Part shown: positions 30,397 to 42,800 of the stretch, one piece after another
Position numbering within the stretch: position 1 is the stretch's first letter
How the letters are laid out: each line of letters starts with the position of its first letter
DNA from: Auricularia sp. M13
Lineage: Eukaryota; Basidiomycota; Agaricomycetes; Auriculariales; Auriculariaceae
DNA: 64,000 nt
Reading direction: 5' to 3'
Assembly: GCA_037042915.1 (NCBI GenBank)
Contig: CM073200.1
Span: 1,550,001-1,614,000, forward strand
Notes under the pieces: model-generated
What the model was told of the DNA's origin: nothing
The model's database searches: none
What the model saw: the letters and a program-made list of their open reading frames with translations, nothing else
Translations under genes and position numbers: made by a program

Positions 30397-32186
30397 TCAG
30401 GGAATATACGCCGGAAGCAGATTATCGCCGTCCACGCTCAAAGCTGACGATCCTCCTGTGGTCACCTGTGCGGTCTTGGAATCCAGCTCCGGGCGCAGTA
30501 GGAGCTTGGAACGTCCTGGCGATTGAGGGCGTGGTCGAACAGCACTCGGCAACGGATATGGCCAGATTCCATTTGACTGCACAGCGAGGGCTAGTCTCTC
30601 CCTTGGAGAGACAATGTCTGTGGCAGACGTGCTGAGATTTTGCCTTTGTTGCCGCATCCGTCTCCTGATAATGATAAACGAACCGATGGCGAAGAGGAGC
30701 ACGACAGTAGCGCCTACAGCCCCGCCAATGATGGGCGCTGTGGCCTTGGACGGCCTTGAGCCGCCAGTAGCCACTGGGCCTGCGGCGATCGACTCTGAAG
30801 TAGGGTGCTGTTAAAAACTCCCGGCGAGTTTTTAACATGTTTTAAACAAAACCTGTTATTAACATAGTGTTAAAAACACTGTTAATAACAAACTCACATA
30901 ATCCAACTAATGAAGCCCTGGGAGCCAATTAATGACCCTTTGTAAGTGTTCTTGCCAAGTATCACTGTATGAAAGAGATGCCACAAGCTTTTGCCATGTC
31001 CACACCTCGTGTTACTGGTTTGGGAGCCTTGGCCAAGCCTGATCGGATGCGTGATTAGTCATCATACAGTCACATCTGAGAGTCTTGGCTCGGTCTCCAT
31101 ACCTTCAGTCCTTCTGACATTTTAAGATAGGACCTTGAGCACATGGTGAGACACTCCGGTTCATGAGAGGTTAGAATCCTGTCCCTGAGATGTGCCAGGG
31201 CCCCAGCAATTGATGTGTTCAAATTTGTTTTTAACAAGGCCTTCCCGGGGTCTCTGTTATTAACATGTTAATAACACTTTGTTAATAACGTTGTTATTAA
31301 CAAACAGTTTTCAACAGCACCCTACTCTGAAGCGGTGCCGACTGCGTCCGATGTAGTCGTAACATTCGGATTTCGAGGCGGACTGTGGTCACCGGCTGTA
31401 TGGGTCGCAGTAGCAGACGCATTGGTTCCCGTTTGTGGAGGCGAATCGCCAGCCCCGGCAGCAGAGGAGCTCGAAGTAGTCACCGTCGCCTGCCCGGATT
31501 CTCCCTTGTCCGCACTAAGACTCTATTAGATATGACGCTCGTGGCTCGTGAGGTGCGCCTGAGACCCACGAGTAGATAGCGTAATCGAATAATGCAAGAG
31601 AGCTGTTGGGTCCTTCCGACGTGCTCCGGACTAAGACGCTATGTTGTCCCTCGGTCAAGGTACGCGCACTGAACACGAGCTGATTATATAGAAACCCTGT
31701 CTCCGCCGACTTGTGTAGGCAGTCAAAGTGATCCGCGGGTGAGGATGCCCCGTCCATGTAAAACGACAGATGTGTATCTGTTTTCTCGAAAATGGCCCCG
31801 TTCGCGAGAATAAAAAAGAGATAAATTGCTGTCCCTGAGATGTATTTCAGAACTACTTCGCGAGTGGAACCGTTACTGGGAACGTACCAGTAAATCTGAT
31901 GGATATAGTTGCCGGCGCCTGACCGGGAAACGTCGTCTTGTCATGCCTGCATATTGCAATGTCAGAAAGGGATATAGCCTGACACACGGGAATCTCACCA
32001 TGTACCTTGGTTCGTACGTGCTGCATCCGGCTGCGACTTGCATGTGATGCACTTGTCGCCACCAGAACGAGCCAGCCACCCGCCGCTTTCGGACGAATAG
32101 GTTGCCTGTGTATCGTCGATGGTGTAATTCGCAAGAAATGCCGCCGCTGGCGAGCTGAAGACCAGGACCAGAGCTTTCCAGCGCAT
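30397..32186 (-). pseudogene. Single-pass membrane protein gene split by hAT-type insert
   Basis: A basidiomycete family of unknown function with an extracellular domain, Ser/Thr-rich stalk, one membrane helix and a short basic cytoplasmic tail. The signal peptide MRWKALVLVFSSPAAAFLA starts at 32186. It is followed by YTIDDTQATYSSESGGW and GGDKCITCKSQPDAA, then via introns HDKTTFPGQAPATISIRFTG, TAIYLFFILANGAI, THLSFYMDGASSP and LALFDYAIYS. A Ser/Thr/Pro-rich stalk follows (NASATATHTAG). The membrane segment is IIGGAVGATVVLLFAIGSFII, followed by RRRMRQQ, and the gene ends at 30397. A 524-bp mobile element lies inside the stalk-coding exon (30801-31324). The frame on both sides is otherwise continuous across the target duplication, so the insertion is the only obvious lesion. 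Confidence 0.85.
30793..31332. mobile_element. hAT-type non-autonomous element with 8-bp TSD
   Basis: The element proper is 30801-31324 (524 bp). It is bounded by CTCTGAAG at 30793-30800 and again at 31325-31332. The ends are inverted: TAGGGTGCTGTTAAAAACT on the left and TAGGGTGCTGTTGAAAACT on the right, 18 of 19 positions matching. An 8-bp target duplication with TAGGG-type termini is characteristic of hAT elements. The interior is AT-rich near the ends, with many GTTATTAAC/GTTAATAAC motifs. No transposase is encoded. Confidence 0.9.
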
Positions 32187-32189
32187 CAG

Positions 32190-33272
32190 TTTGGCGGGCT
32201 CGCGTAGGGAAAGGTGTACAAACACCCAGTGAGCCGAGCATATGTAGCTGGACGATCTTGTGTCTGACGTGCATAGCCTAGCAACGTTGGAGCCAGGCAG
32301 TGAGAGTCCTAATATTCACGGCACCGCGCGATGCAAACATCTTGGACCTGAGGTTGACTCCTGCGAGGAATGCAAATTGGATAGAGCAGCGGAGAATTGA
32401 GGTGGAGTAGGTATACGGCTCTGGGTCTCTGGAGACGCACAATTACATACAAAGTAGGTAGTGTAGCGGATCGGCGATGCCCTTCCTGTAACCGAGCGGC
32501 ACCAACGTCGCTGAGCGACTGATGTGTAGGACACGGCCCCGCAGCTGGGATGATTCCTTTGACAGGTTGAAGCCAATTCTGAACCTCAAACAAGTTTGAA
32601 TGAATGGATGGACGTTGGACGACAGCAAGTATACGTACGTTGTACCTCCAGCTCCATTGGCACGGTTGAGAGAGCATGGCCATGACCTCCCACAACGTCC
32701 GTTTAAACGCAGAAACTGTCTGACCTGCTTGGAGTGTAGTCGTTGAAGCTCGGCGAATCCTACAGCGTCTATCAGACAGTTTTTACACACGGCTTTATAT
32801 AGTATCATGCCGCACCAAAGCGGTTACGAGGCCGCGGACGCATGCATAGCATGCCGTTTCGAGAGTTCCGGTTTCTGTATCGCGATGAGTAAGGTTGACC
32901 GTTGGTCGAGGAGCACAAGATGCGGAGATGGCCGTATCTCCGCTCCACCTCTTGCTCTCGTAATACCTTTCTGTACTGCAAGAATTTCCCCAAACGCGTG
33001 CCGTCTTTTGAATGTCTCCTGCCCGTTTGGATATGTGCTGAGTTTGTTGTCTTGCAGGATCAGTTCGGACGAAATATGGCTGTGGGCTGTGCAGTGTGTT
33101 CTTTACCCGCTGTTCCATCAATTCGACATCTCAGTTTGCGCATTCTGGCGTTTTTTTGAGTTTTTTGAGAGGAATACATTGACTTTGGCGCGGATGCGAT
33201 ACCGCTCTGTTACAACGAGGTTCGCGCGCGCTGTCTGCCCACGCGCGTTTGGATGATCTGGAAACTGCCAAC
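32190..33272. other. Intergenic, no gene recognised
   Basis: Open frames up to about 150 codons occur on both strands, but no motif, signal peptide or splice-consistent model was found. Confidence 0.4.
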
Positions 33273-33760
33273 TACTGTAAAGCTAATAATTATTACCGGG
33301 CCCTCTGGACCGTGACACGGCGGACACATTACTTTGGGCCTCCCGTGACGCGTGACCAAGTTCATACGTCTGAAGAAAAAAGGAATATCTTATTGGTGTT
33401 TCTCACCAGGAAAGGACAAGCAGTGCAACATTTGACCAGGTAGGCAAGATCTTGGGCCGGATTGTCTGGTTTCCAGACTTTATCAGGTCTTCTAATGCTC
33501 TCACCAGGTGATTTATCGAGAACTAAGGTGCTAACCACTCCGATTTGCAACATACCGTGTGAGAGATCCGCTTTATAATCATATGTCTTGTGCGCCGAAG
33601 GCGTGCCGCTCCCGGAGGTCACAAATGAGAAATCGGTCCTTGCAAGACTGTGACATCCTATTACCTTGAGCAGCCCGTGACATGCTACAAAATGTGTTTA
33701 TTACCGGGCCGTGCGTCCTCCGTGACGCGTGACGCGGTAATAATTATTAGCTTTACAGTA
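33273..33760. mobile_element. TA-flanked MITE, 484 bp
   Basis: The element spans 33275-33758 between TA dinucleotides at 33273-33274 and 33759-33760. The first 24 bases (starting CTGTAAAGC and ending ATTACCG) are perfectly inverted at the other end. Internal to them, GTGACGCGTGAC-like motifs recur near both ends. TA target sites with such termini fit a Tc1/mariner-superfamily (including pogo/Fot-like) non-autonomous element. There is no coding capacity. Confidence 0.85.
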
Positions 33761-33825
33761 CCGCGGGTGTAGCTGCTCGTCGACTACAGATGGTACTGCA
33801 TAGCGACGGGCGTGCGCGCCACGTG

Positions 33826-33893
33826 TTCGCTGATAACTGCGAGCGCCTGGTGCGCGTCAAGGCTTTCTACGACCCCACGTCCCTTCCTGACGG
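33826..33893 (+). pseudogene. FAD-linked oxidase C-terminal fragment
   Basis: FADNCERLVRVKAFYDPTSLP matches the C-terminal signature of BBE-like oxidases and resembles NYERLARVKTAYDP of the remnant near 29900. Nothing upstream is recognisable; the MITE at 33275 lies immediately before it. Confidence 0.6.
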
Positions 33894-34235
33894 CCTACAT
33901 CCCCAGCATGCCCACCAAAACCGGGAAGCGTAGGATTCGGAGATGGCCATACTCAATCGCTTGCCCTCATTCGTTGTCTCATGCCCGTTGTTTACTGGAA
34001 ATCCGATTGCTGCCCGGTCTCAATTCCAATTCTGGGGGCTGCGCTGCCGCGAGGCGCGCGCGCGATGCTATGCAAAACCCAGGCGCCGAATGCTGACGAA
34101 CTACCGCATTGGCGCTGTGGGTGCAGCCTGATGTTAGAAAGGCGCAGACTCAGTGCACCGTTCGGCGCTTCCCACCAAGTTTGCGAGGTTCACGTTCATG
34201 AGCCAGGCAGTGGGTACCAGTCAGTTCTTGTCCTG

Positions 34236-35375
34236 ATGTCGGGCGCGCACGCTCCTAATAGATCCCAAGGAGACCTATTTGAAGGAGTACTCTGGGATCG
34301 GCTGAGCTTTGATGGTGTTATCCTCGGAGCGATAGGCTACGGTACGTGTAGTCAATGTATTTAAATAGTAGACGGCAAAGGCTAAATCGAAGTTCCCGCC
34401 TAGGTGTCAACATCTCCGCGTTTCTCGCAACTCTTTTCTGGCTGCGAAGATGCGAAAAGCGCAGCTGGACAGACCACTGCTGGACTGTCTACGCGGTCAT
34501 CCTCTTCGCAGCCAACACGGCAAGCACTGCCGTCCATATCAAGTTTTCAGCGGATTCCTTCGTTGAACATGGTCACGCCGATGGGACACTCTCAGCCTAC
34601 TACGTGGAGGCGGGTACGGCGTACATGATCCCAGCACATATGGCAACATCCACCGTCACCCTTATTCTCCAAAACGGGTTGCTGGTGAGCAATAAACGCT
34701 CGAAGCGACTCACGCTGATTGTCCTCCGCAGCTATTTCGTTGCTGGACCATCTACGCAAGAAAGTCTTACGCGTCGATAGTCCCGACAATGGTGTTTATA
34801 GTCGCATTGGGTAAGATTATCCTACAAAGGCAAATTTCAACCTGATTTTTGGGACGTCTCAGGATCTACAATAGCGTCGCTGGTGCTTATTATCCTGCGT
34901 GGCGACCGGGATTTGACTTATGTCCAACTGAACACGGCGCTCGGATTTGCTGCCCAGCTATGTACGATTCTGCTCACGCTAGCCATCATATTCCGCCTCC
35001 TCCGAATACGCCACAGCGTCCGCAAGGCCGTCACCAAGCCTCTCGTTCCCTACATCTCGCTCTCAGGCATCCTCATCGAGTCGGCAGTGGCGTACACGGC
35101 CGGGACGTCTGCGTTCCTGATCGCATATGTACTGTCTGCGAAGCCCCGCACAAACCTTGCTGTATCCCGTGGCCATTCAGGCACAGGTAAGTCTCGAGTT
35201 TGTGCAGCCCCTAAGACTAACACTTGACAATCTGCAGGCGCTCGCGCCGTTCCTCATTGTCTTGCGAATCGCCGAAAATCGAGCTCGGTCGTCGGTCGCA
35301 CCGGACCCGGAGCGCAGAACTTCTTCACTGACAGTTCTGGGTGGTTTTCCAGACGAGGAGTCGCACTCCTCTTAA
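34236..35375 (+). CDS. Multi-pass membrane protein, probable frameshift
   Basis: Paralogue of the truncated gene at 26153-27150. Exon 1 is 34236-34341 (MSGAHAPNRSQGDLFEGVLW), exon 2 is 34404-34684 (NISAFLATLFWLRR, WTVYAVILFAANTASTAVHI, YMIPAHMATSTVTLILQNG), exon 3 is 34732-34810 (LFRCWTIYARKSYASIVPTM), and exon 4 starts at 34863 (IASLVLIILRGD, AAQLCTILLTLAIIFRLL, LIESAVAYTAGTSAFLIAY). The last exon encodes ALAPFLIVLRIAENRARSS and stops at 35373. Near 35120-35150 the frame that matches the paralogue (SPAQTLLYPVAIQAQ) is shifted by one base from the preceding helix, so there is a frameshift or a sequencing error. Six or seven membrane helices are expected. Function unknown. Confidence 0.7.
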
Positions 35376-35496
35376 AATCGTAATGGCAAAATAATTGCAT
35401 ACTGTAGCTTACTGTACAGATCGCAAAGGTTCCGTTGAAGTGACGGATTGACCCGAGTGCTGGCTTGAGCTTCTCCGAGTCCCAAGCGTGTCCAGC

Positions 35497-36639
35497 ATGA
35501 CGAGGGTCACAGATATCCCGCCAGAGATTCTGCTACAGATCTTGGAGCACACCCGCCCCGACGCGCATCGCTCGCTGCCTTGGACGACGCCGCCAATGAG
35601 GTCGTTTCCGGCTTATGCACTCGTCTGCCGTGCATGGGCCGCCACTGCTCAGCGCGCTCTGTTCCGCATCGCGCAGCCGAGCACCACTTCGACCGTTTTT
35701 TTGGACATCCTAAAAGAACTTCAAAGACGCGGAAGTACGCTGCCCAATGCTGTCGATAAGTTGACAATCGAGCTGGGCTTGGGTTGGTCCTTGGGCGCGC
35801 TGGCGCAAACCATCGCGTTGTGCAGAAACTTACGGCACATCGAGTTGCGCTACATGAGCGAGTTGATGAGCGTGCCCCGGCGCGGCTTTACGGATGGCGA
35901 CTTGGCGACGCTCTCTCGCACGCGCTCCGTCACCCACCTCACTGCTGTCATCCTGCTCGAGAAGTGCGACATTATCCCCCAACTGGTCGGCGTGTGGCCT
36001 GGATTGCGGTATCTGGAACTCAGAAGCGGATTTCCTCTGAGATCTGCTGCTTTACGAGATGGCGCCCTGGAGAACCTACGAGAGCTGCGCCTGCACGCGC
36101 CCTGTGAACCTCCAGCTCTCCACCTGCCGCGCCTAGAGGCACTGACTATAGATGGAAATAACGCATCACTCGCGATGCTCGTGCCGGAGACGCTCGCACG
36201 AGTGCAAAGCCTGCACCTTCAGACCGGCTCGTACCCATCCATTCACCCGACGCTGTCACATCTGCATATGATGGAAGGCCTCAAAACCCTCACGCTCTCG
36301 TCGTACGGGATAAATTCCGCGATTATGGACGCTATACCCGCGCACATCAAGGAACTTGGAATGCAGCTACGGCTCGTGCTGCATCACACTGAGGACATTG
36401 CAGGATTGGTACGTTGCCAGCGGCTCAAATGTTTGCGCTCTATCATCATCTACATTGTGGACGAGCTGGACAGCTATGAAGAAGGACGCGTTAAGCCTGT
36501 TTCCGATGCGTGTAGCTCATCGAACGTTCAACTCTGCCTGCGCAATCACGTACGTTCCTACTTTATCGCAGGCTATACCCATCCCAAAACTGATGCATTG
36601 ACTGAAGGCGGATCTGTGGGACGTTCCAATTTCATATAA
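35497..36639 (+). CDS. F-box protein with leucine-rich region
   Basis: An uninterrupted frame of 380 residues. The N-terminus is an F-box (TDIPPEILLQILEHT ... YALVCRAWAATAQRALFR), expected to bind Skp1 in an SCF ubiquitin ligase. It is followed by leucine-rich segments (LRYLELRSGFPL, LENLRELRLHAP, LPRLEALTIDG, VQSLHLQTGSYPS, GLKTLTLSSYGIN) that would present a substrate. The ATG at 35497 is preferred because the frame upstream opens with GTG. F-box families of this type are greatly expanded in Agaricomycetes; the target is unknown. It lies tail to tail with the TEL1 gene, about 190 bp away. Confidence 0.85.
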   Translation: MTRVTDIPPEILLQILEHTRPDAHRSLPWTTPPMRSFPAYALVCRAWAATAQRALFRIAQPSTTSTVFLDILKELQRRGSTLPNAVDKLTIELGLGWSLGALAQTIALCRNLRHIELRYMSELMSVPRRGFTDGDLATLSRTRSVTHLTAVILLEKCDIIPQLVGVWPGLRYLELRSGFPLRSAALRDGALENLRELRLHAPCEPPALHLPRLEALTIDGNNASLAMLVPETLARVQSLHLQTGSYPSIHPTLSHLHMMEGLKTLTLSSYGINSAIMDAIPAHIKELGMQLRLVLHHTEDIAGLVRCQRLKCLRSIIIYIVDELDSYEEGRVKPVSDACSSSNVQLCLRNHVRSYFIAGYTHPKTDALTEGGSVGRSNFI

Positions 36640-36827
36640 CTAAGACTCAAATTATCCGAACCATGCATGCAGTGCTTGTATACAGCGTGTGAGATATAGA
36701 AAACTAAGGGAGAGGAAGCATGTACAAGTCCGATGAGAGAAGGAAAGCAGTGGAAGAAATGGAACACATCGAAGGGCCTACATGGTCAGAATCAGTATTG
36801 AGGGTTCCATCCTGGACGCGAATTAGG

Positions 36828-39800
36828 TTACCAATCTGACATAAACCAGGAGATGAGAGCGTACCATAAAATATACGCGAGAGGTTTGCAGGATCCATAG
36901 CAGTAGTGATGAGCTCGTTGACGGTGTACTCGACGCTCAAGCTGCGGTCAAGCTTGCGGGCGACGCTGCTGAGCGCGCGATCCGCGGCCTCGAGCTCGGG
37001 GTTGCTGTTGGCCGTTATGCCGATCCCGAAGCGGTCAGACGGCTGGATACTATCCTTATCCTTACTTTGGTCCCTCTGTGCCTTGCGAAGCTTCACACTT
37101 GCATACCTGGAAGCGGGAGATCAGACGTCCTCCAAGAGGTAGAGACGAGAATTCACGAACCATGAGTGCAGAGGATCGTGCTTAAATACCTCCAAAACAA
37201 GCTTGATCACCTCGCTGCCGTCCTGCAGAACCCGCAGAGTCTGTTCAGAGCAGCGCCTATAAACGCCCTCGGGACCGGTCGTGCCGAAGCCGTCGACCAT
37301 GTCGGCCGTCAGTCGGAACGGCACCGTCTCAGGGACAGGCAGGAGCTTCCCCTTCAGAGCGAACCGACGGTCATCCACGTGGAAGAATGATTCGGGACAA
37401 CACGCACCTGTTCAAAAGCAATTCCCAGGTCAATATGGACAAGATCGCCGCTCGTCTTGTCGATGAGTATGTTGGATATATGGCGGTCGCCAAGCCCAAG
37501 GACGTGGCCAACAATACTGGTAGTCGCAGCGCTGCGCGCATAGTTGAGACGCATTGCAAACCAAGCCATAGGGTCCTTGTGGTGCTCGCGAAAGAAGAAG
37601 CGCATCACAGGTCGAATCCTCTTGCGAATCCCAAGGAAGGCGTCGAGGAGCCGCCTGTTCTTGTCGGGTTTGCTGTCATCGTGAATGGATCGAAGCATTG
37701 CGCCTGCGTCTTTCGCCGACATTTCATCTTTGTGATACCTTTTGAAATCGATCAGGATAATAGAGTGACGTTGAGCAAACTGACCGCTTGTGCGCCTTGA
37801 ACAGCCACTCTCCGAGAGGAGTCGTATTAGTGACGAATTCGAGCATACCGGCCTTCGGGGAAAGCGGGATGACCTTGTACGTCCGGATCGAGAGCTTACG
37901 CCTTGCGGTATCGCGGTCGCGCTGGAGAACCTTGTTACACAGCTCGAAAACTTGCTCCATGACGGCGTCCTGGCGCAGGTCGTCGTCTCCTTCGCCTTTG
38001 AACTATGAGGACATTAGTACATTTGTCGCAGGCGGAGGGAAGGGACATTACCAGTTGCTTGTACTTCAAACCGTCAGACCCTTCGCAGTCCGAAATTTTG
38101 GGAAGGTTGATGCCGCCCGCCGTGGCGAAGGTAGGACTGTATCGCACGATGTAGACAATGTCGTCGTACCGCATAAGGGGATCGACCGGCGTCTGAACCG
38201 TCGTAATAGGAATCCTGACGTCCCGCATCTTGCAGATCTGAAGGTGGGACGGAATGATCTTGTCCTTCTTGGCGTCCATAGGCCGGTTCTTGAGAGGGTA
38301 CTGCGCCCATTCCAGGTACGCGAAACACATCCGCTGGATATCGAGCGCGCGCTGACGACAAATGTCGGACGACTCGAGGACCTTGTTGCTGAGTTCATGG
38401 GCTGCGTTGGCCCGGGCCTGAAGCGCGGGGTCCAGTTGCATGTTTGTGGACGTGCGACTACGTGTGGGTAGGTCCGAGTCGGCGGCGCGCTGCAGCGAGA
38501 AGATCTGGTAGAGACTGTGAAATGGATGCTCGGAACAAATCCGAAGCATCAACGCCTGCAGATTAACCTGGCTTCTCTTGACCTCGACGTCCTTGGAGAG
38601 GCGCGCAGACAGCTGGTGCGCGAGGAAAACGAATTTGCGAGAGGGCACGCGGGCGAGCGCCTTCTGCACAACGTCGTGAAATGCGTCGTCGTCTTTGAGC
38701 TGGAAGTTCGCGGTCCATATAGAGCATAGTCGGATGACAGCGTCGTCGTCGAACCCATCCGAGGCGCGAAGACATCTAGAAAACATCTCGACGGCCTGGT
38801 CACGAAAGGAGTCGCGCGACGTCTCGTACAGCAGAAGCTGATTTTCGTCTTGTTTGAGCTGAGCCTGGGTCCTTCGTATTTGTCGCTGGAATTGATTGGC
38901 GTCCGCTGCGTTGTTTTGTGCACGCAGCAGGTCCCTGAGCTCTTCGCCTTTGCGCGCCTTGTAAATGATCAGCTGCGACAGCTCGGGCGATGCGGCAATG
39001 GTGTGGTAATGATGCTCCGCGAAAAGAGCACATTGGTGGAAAATGGTCGCGTGCTCGGGGTCAGCAGAGCCGTCCAACGCTTGGCTATAATTGTGGACCA
39101 CCAGGAGGTTCGTGGCTGGGTCGAAATATTGCTCGCGAATATCGACCGGTTTTTGCATCCGAGCCTCGGATGCCCATCCTCCCTTTAAGGGATCGATGAG
39201 CGCAAAGCAAAGACTGAAAATAAAAGGCATACTATGCGCGCTAGCAACAAAGCACGCTGCTTATTGAGCACGAGGTCTTGGGTCGGCGTTGCAAAGTCCG
39301 GGTCTTGACGCAACAAGTCATGCAAATACTCGATCGCGACCTTTTGTTCCCGCTGCATCCAAAGCACGCTGGAGAACTCCTGAGCGACGTCAAACGAGGG
39401 CCGATGGGGACGTTCGAGTTGCTGGGCTCGAACAATGGCATTGAGAGCGAGTTGCGTGTGCCGTGACCGCCTTGCTGCTTCGGAAACGCGAACGAGGCAT
39501 CGGATTTCGAGACCCAAGAGACACGCTGCGAACGGAGACGGGGCATTGCCTATCTGATCCCTCTGTTCGCGCTGAAGGACTGAGCGAAGCAGAGACATGC
39601 GTGTCGTAAGAATCGTCTCGAAATCTTGGAAGCTGCATGGCGTCGTCAGTCTGGCGATCACAGGGGCGAGGCGACGCACTCGAAATTATCCGAGATTGAA
39701 GTGATATCCTGCCATGCAGATGGAGATGATTCTTTGTCCGCGAGAAGCGACTGCGCGACAGGTCCTCTCCATCGTCGAATTTCGCGTAAGCACATCAGGG

Positions 39801-42800
39801 TCTGCGAGATCTCACGAATCTGCTGCAGGTTCTCGTTCCCAGTGGACCTCAAACGGTTCATCTCGTCCCGAATAGAGCTGCGCAGAATGGCGTCGACCGT
39901 CTGTTCGTTGCGCTCACGATGAACGGCTCTCAAAGCGCGATACAGCGAAACCTGAGGATGGCTATTTGATGGTGGGTCGGGTAAGTCCCATGTGTCCGTT
40001 CGCCATCCGACGCGAAAGCCGAGATCTGGTTCAGAAGACGAAAGCGCAGTGGAGTCAGACTGTAAGACCGTCATCGCAAGATTGTCGAAGCCGAAAGCGT
40101 GCAGCGAGTCGAGGATACCACGTGCTGCAGTGTGCTCGACGGCGCCCTCGAATTCAGCGCCGCGGAAGTGAAAGACCTTTCCCCATTCGCGTTCGTGGTG
40201 AAAGCGACGGACGAGAAAATTGAGCGTATCTTTGCTCTTGATCCCGTAGAAACCGTCCGGCTCGTCGATGCGACTGTAAATCTCGTATAGTACATCCTCT
40301 GGGGGCGGCGGCGCAGGTTTTCCGGCGCTGAACTCCGCGGAAAGCTCGAGGAACAGGAGAGCAGTCGTGTAAGCCCCGCAGGAAATGGCGCCGCGGCTGA
40401 GTAACTCGTAGTCCAGATCGAGCCAAGTTTCGTTCGCGAGCACGTCCTTGGTATTGGGAGGAATGAAGCTCCGGAGATGGAGAACTGCGCGAACGATGGA
40501 ACGTATGCATGGCGTAGCAGTTCGGTCGTCGACCAGGACGCGGCCGAAATACTCTGAGAGGACCATCCTAGCACTCGAACCTGAAGGCTGCTGAAGATCC
40601 TGGGACAACGCGCCGTGAACGAGAACAGGAAACAGTTCCTCCGCGAACGGTTCATCACGCTGAATTAACGCGGTTAGCTGTCCCCAAAAGATGTCTCGAC
40701 CAGCCAGCGAGTCAGCAAGCAAGACGGAAACGGCACGAATCCACCTGGGATAGTCCGACGGCAAGGACGCAAACGAGTCGTCCGTCAAGATCGAGGCGAT
40801 TTCACACGACGGGCGCGTACGCGGTGCAGGTGTAAAGAGGCCAAAGAATGCGATCTCTTCTCGCGCCTCCTCCGGCAACTTCTCGTCAGCAGGTCTCAAA
40901 GGGACAATGAGCCGCAACGTCGAATATGCACTGTGGACCGTCGCCATGTCGTCCTGGCCCAACATGCCGAGGAGAGCGAGAATGATGAGCGACTTGGGCG
41001 TGGAAGCAGCAGGGGCAGAACGATGGCGTTGGTGGATAGACGGCGACGACGACGTTTGCTCGGTGACGGAGGTCAGCTGCGCGTTGGACACGAAGAGGAG
41101 GTCCAGAAAAGCATCTATATCCTCGTCGAGAATGTGGTCGATATCTGGCATGCAGCTCTTGATGCGCCAAAAGTCCTCGGACGCAAACTGCGAAGGAGCA
41201 TACAGACCGTCTCGTGCAGAGTCTCTGATCCTGCTAACCAGCTTAAACTTGTTAGACGTCAACCGATGGTCAGCCAGGATACCCGACACCGCGTCAATGT
41301 GAGCGTGGTCCGCGACGGCGGCGAGTTCGACTCGGGGTTGACGCGGCCACAGGTTGAGGATCGTCGCCACCTGGCCGCGAAGGTGCTTCTTCTTCGCAAG
41401 TTGGACAAGCTGGCCTTCGAACCAATCTAGGAGCTGTGCTCCCAAAGCCTGGATAGACGGGTCGCTGTGGTCGCAAGCGTACGAGTATGCGATGCTCCCC
41501 ATGCGGCTGAAGGCATCCGGAAAAGTGGCATCCGTCGAATCCCGGGTCAAGCCACGGTAGACGGTGAACGCCCAGTCGAGCATGGATTGAGAGAAATGGG
41601 CCAAATCTGGGAATCCGAGCAGAACCGTCGCGCCGAGAATGACAGTACGTAGTAGGGCTGGCGACTTCTGGAATTTGCGGCTGTTGATCGAGATCCAGAG
41701 GCAGACGCTATGCATGACACGCATCTTCTCGTTGACGAGCGGCGTTTGGCTGATGGTGGCGAAGAGTTGGTGAAGGACGTGGTATACTGTCGCGTCTGCG
41801 TCCACCCCTTCGACGCGAGACTTGAGCCATTCCAGCGCGCGAACGACAGTCAGGGTGCGAGTGAACGGCATATTGACTACGTGCATTTCGAAGTCGTTGG
41901 CGGTGCGATGGCGCATGAGAAGGCCGAACGTCTTGACGACATTGTCGCCGTCAGGGTAGACCGCGAGCTGGCGACAAATCTCGCCGTTCTCGCTGAAATC
42001 GATGTCCCCCAGAGTCCGAAGAATAGCACTGACGATACCGTCGAGGTAGCCAGATATGAACTGCGTGGGATCTTGCGCTCCGCACTGGCGAGCACGGTTG
42101 GCGACCACCTCGGCCAGGGCATTGGATTGTTCAGCGGTCAGGGTGATGTCGCCAGCAGGACCGACTCGCGTATCGATCCAAAAGATAATCTCGAGCCCGA
42201 CGCAGTAAGAAAAACACTCGACGAGACCTTGCTGTATCGTCTTACTGAGCGCCTGACAGTACCGATCGAAGGACTTGAGACCAAGCTCTGCGAACTGCGG
42301 TCCACCAGCGCCGAGCAGAAGAGCAGGAGCAGCAGTGGAAAACGAGGCCTCAGCAAGATCCTTCCGCCGTGGGTAGCCTAGCACCTCCGGTGGAACTGAG
42401 AAGAAGTCTTTGCCAGAGCACGACAGAAATGAATGCGCGAGCTGCAAGGTGTAGGCTTCGAACAAGTCAGATAGTCTCTCCATCCCCAAACGCTGCGAGA
42501 CCGCCTGGAGTGCCGACTGGATATATGGGCGGTACCGTCGACCTGGACTGCTCAGTTCGGAAGAGGTCTGGAGGGGAAGTGGTTCGAGCAAGTGCCAGAA
42601 GGGTCCACGTCGCACCGCGGAATTGACGATCATGTAGTTGGCAAGTGCGAGAATACGAGTAACCATGCCTTCGAATCTGCACAAGTGATCAAGAAAAGAT
42701 GTGGGACGCGAAAAAGACATAACGCACTGGAAAATGTCGCTCGTGAGCCGCTTCAGGAGCACGTTCGTGTAGAAAGCAACCGCGTCCTGTCCCGGTGGTT

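Noticed and set aside
32309-33256. Several 100-150-codon frames
   Set aside because: No signal peptide, domain or splice support; indistinguishable from chance.
39640-39680. Unusually short 29-nt intron in TEL1
   Set aside because: An alternative acceptor (CATGCAG) gives a normal 47-nt intron with the same downstream frame.
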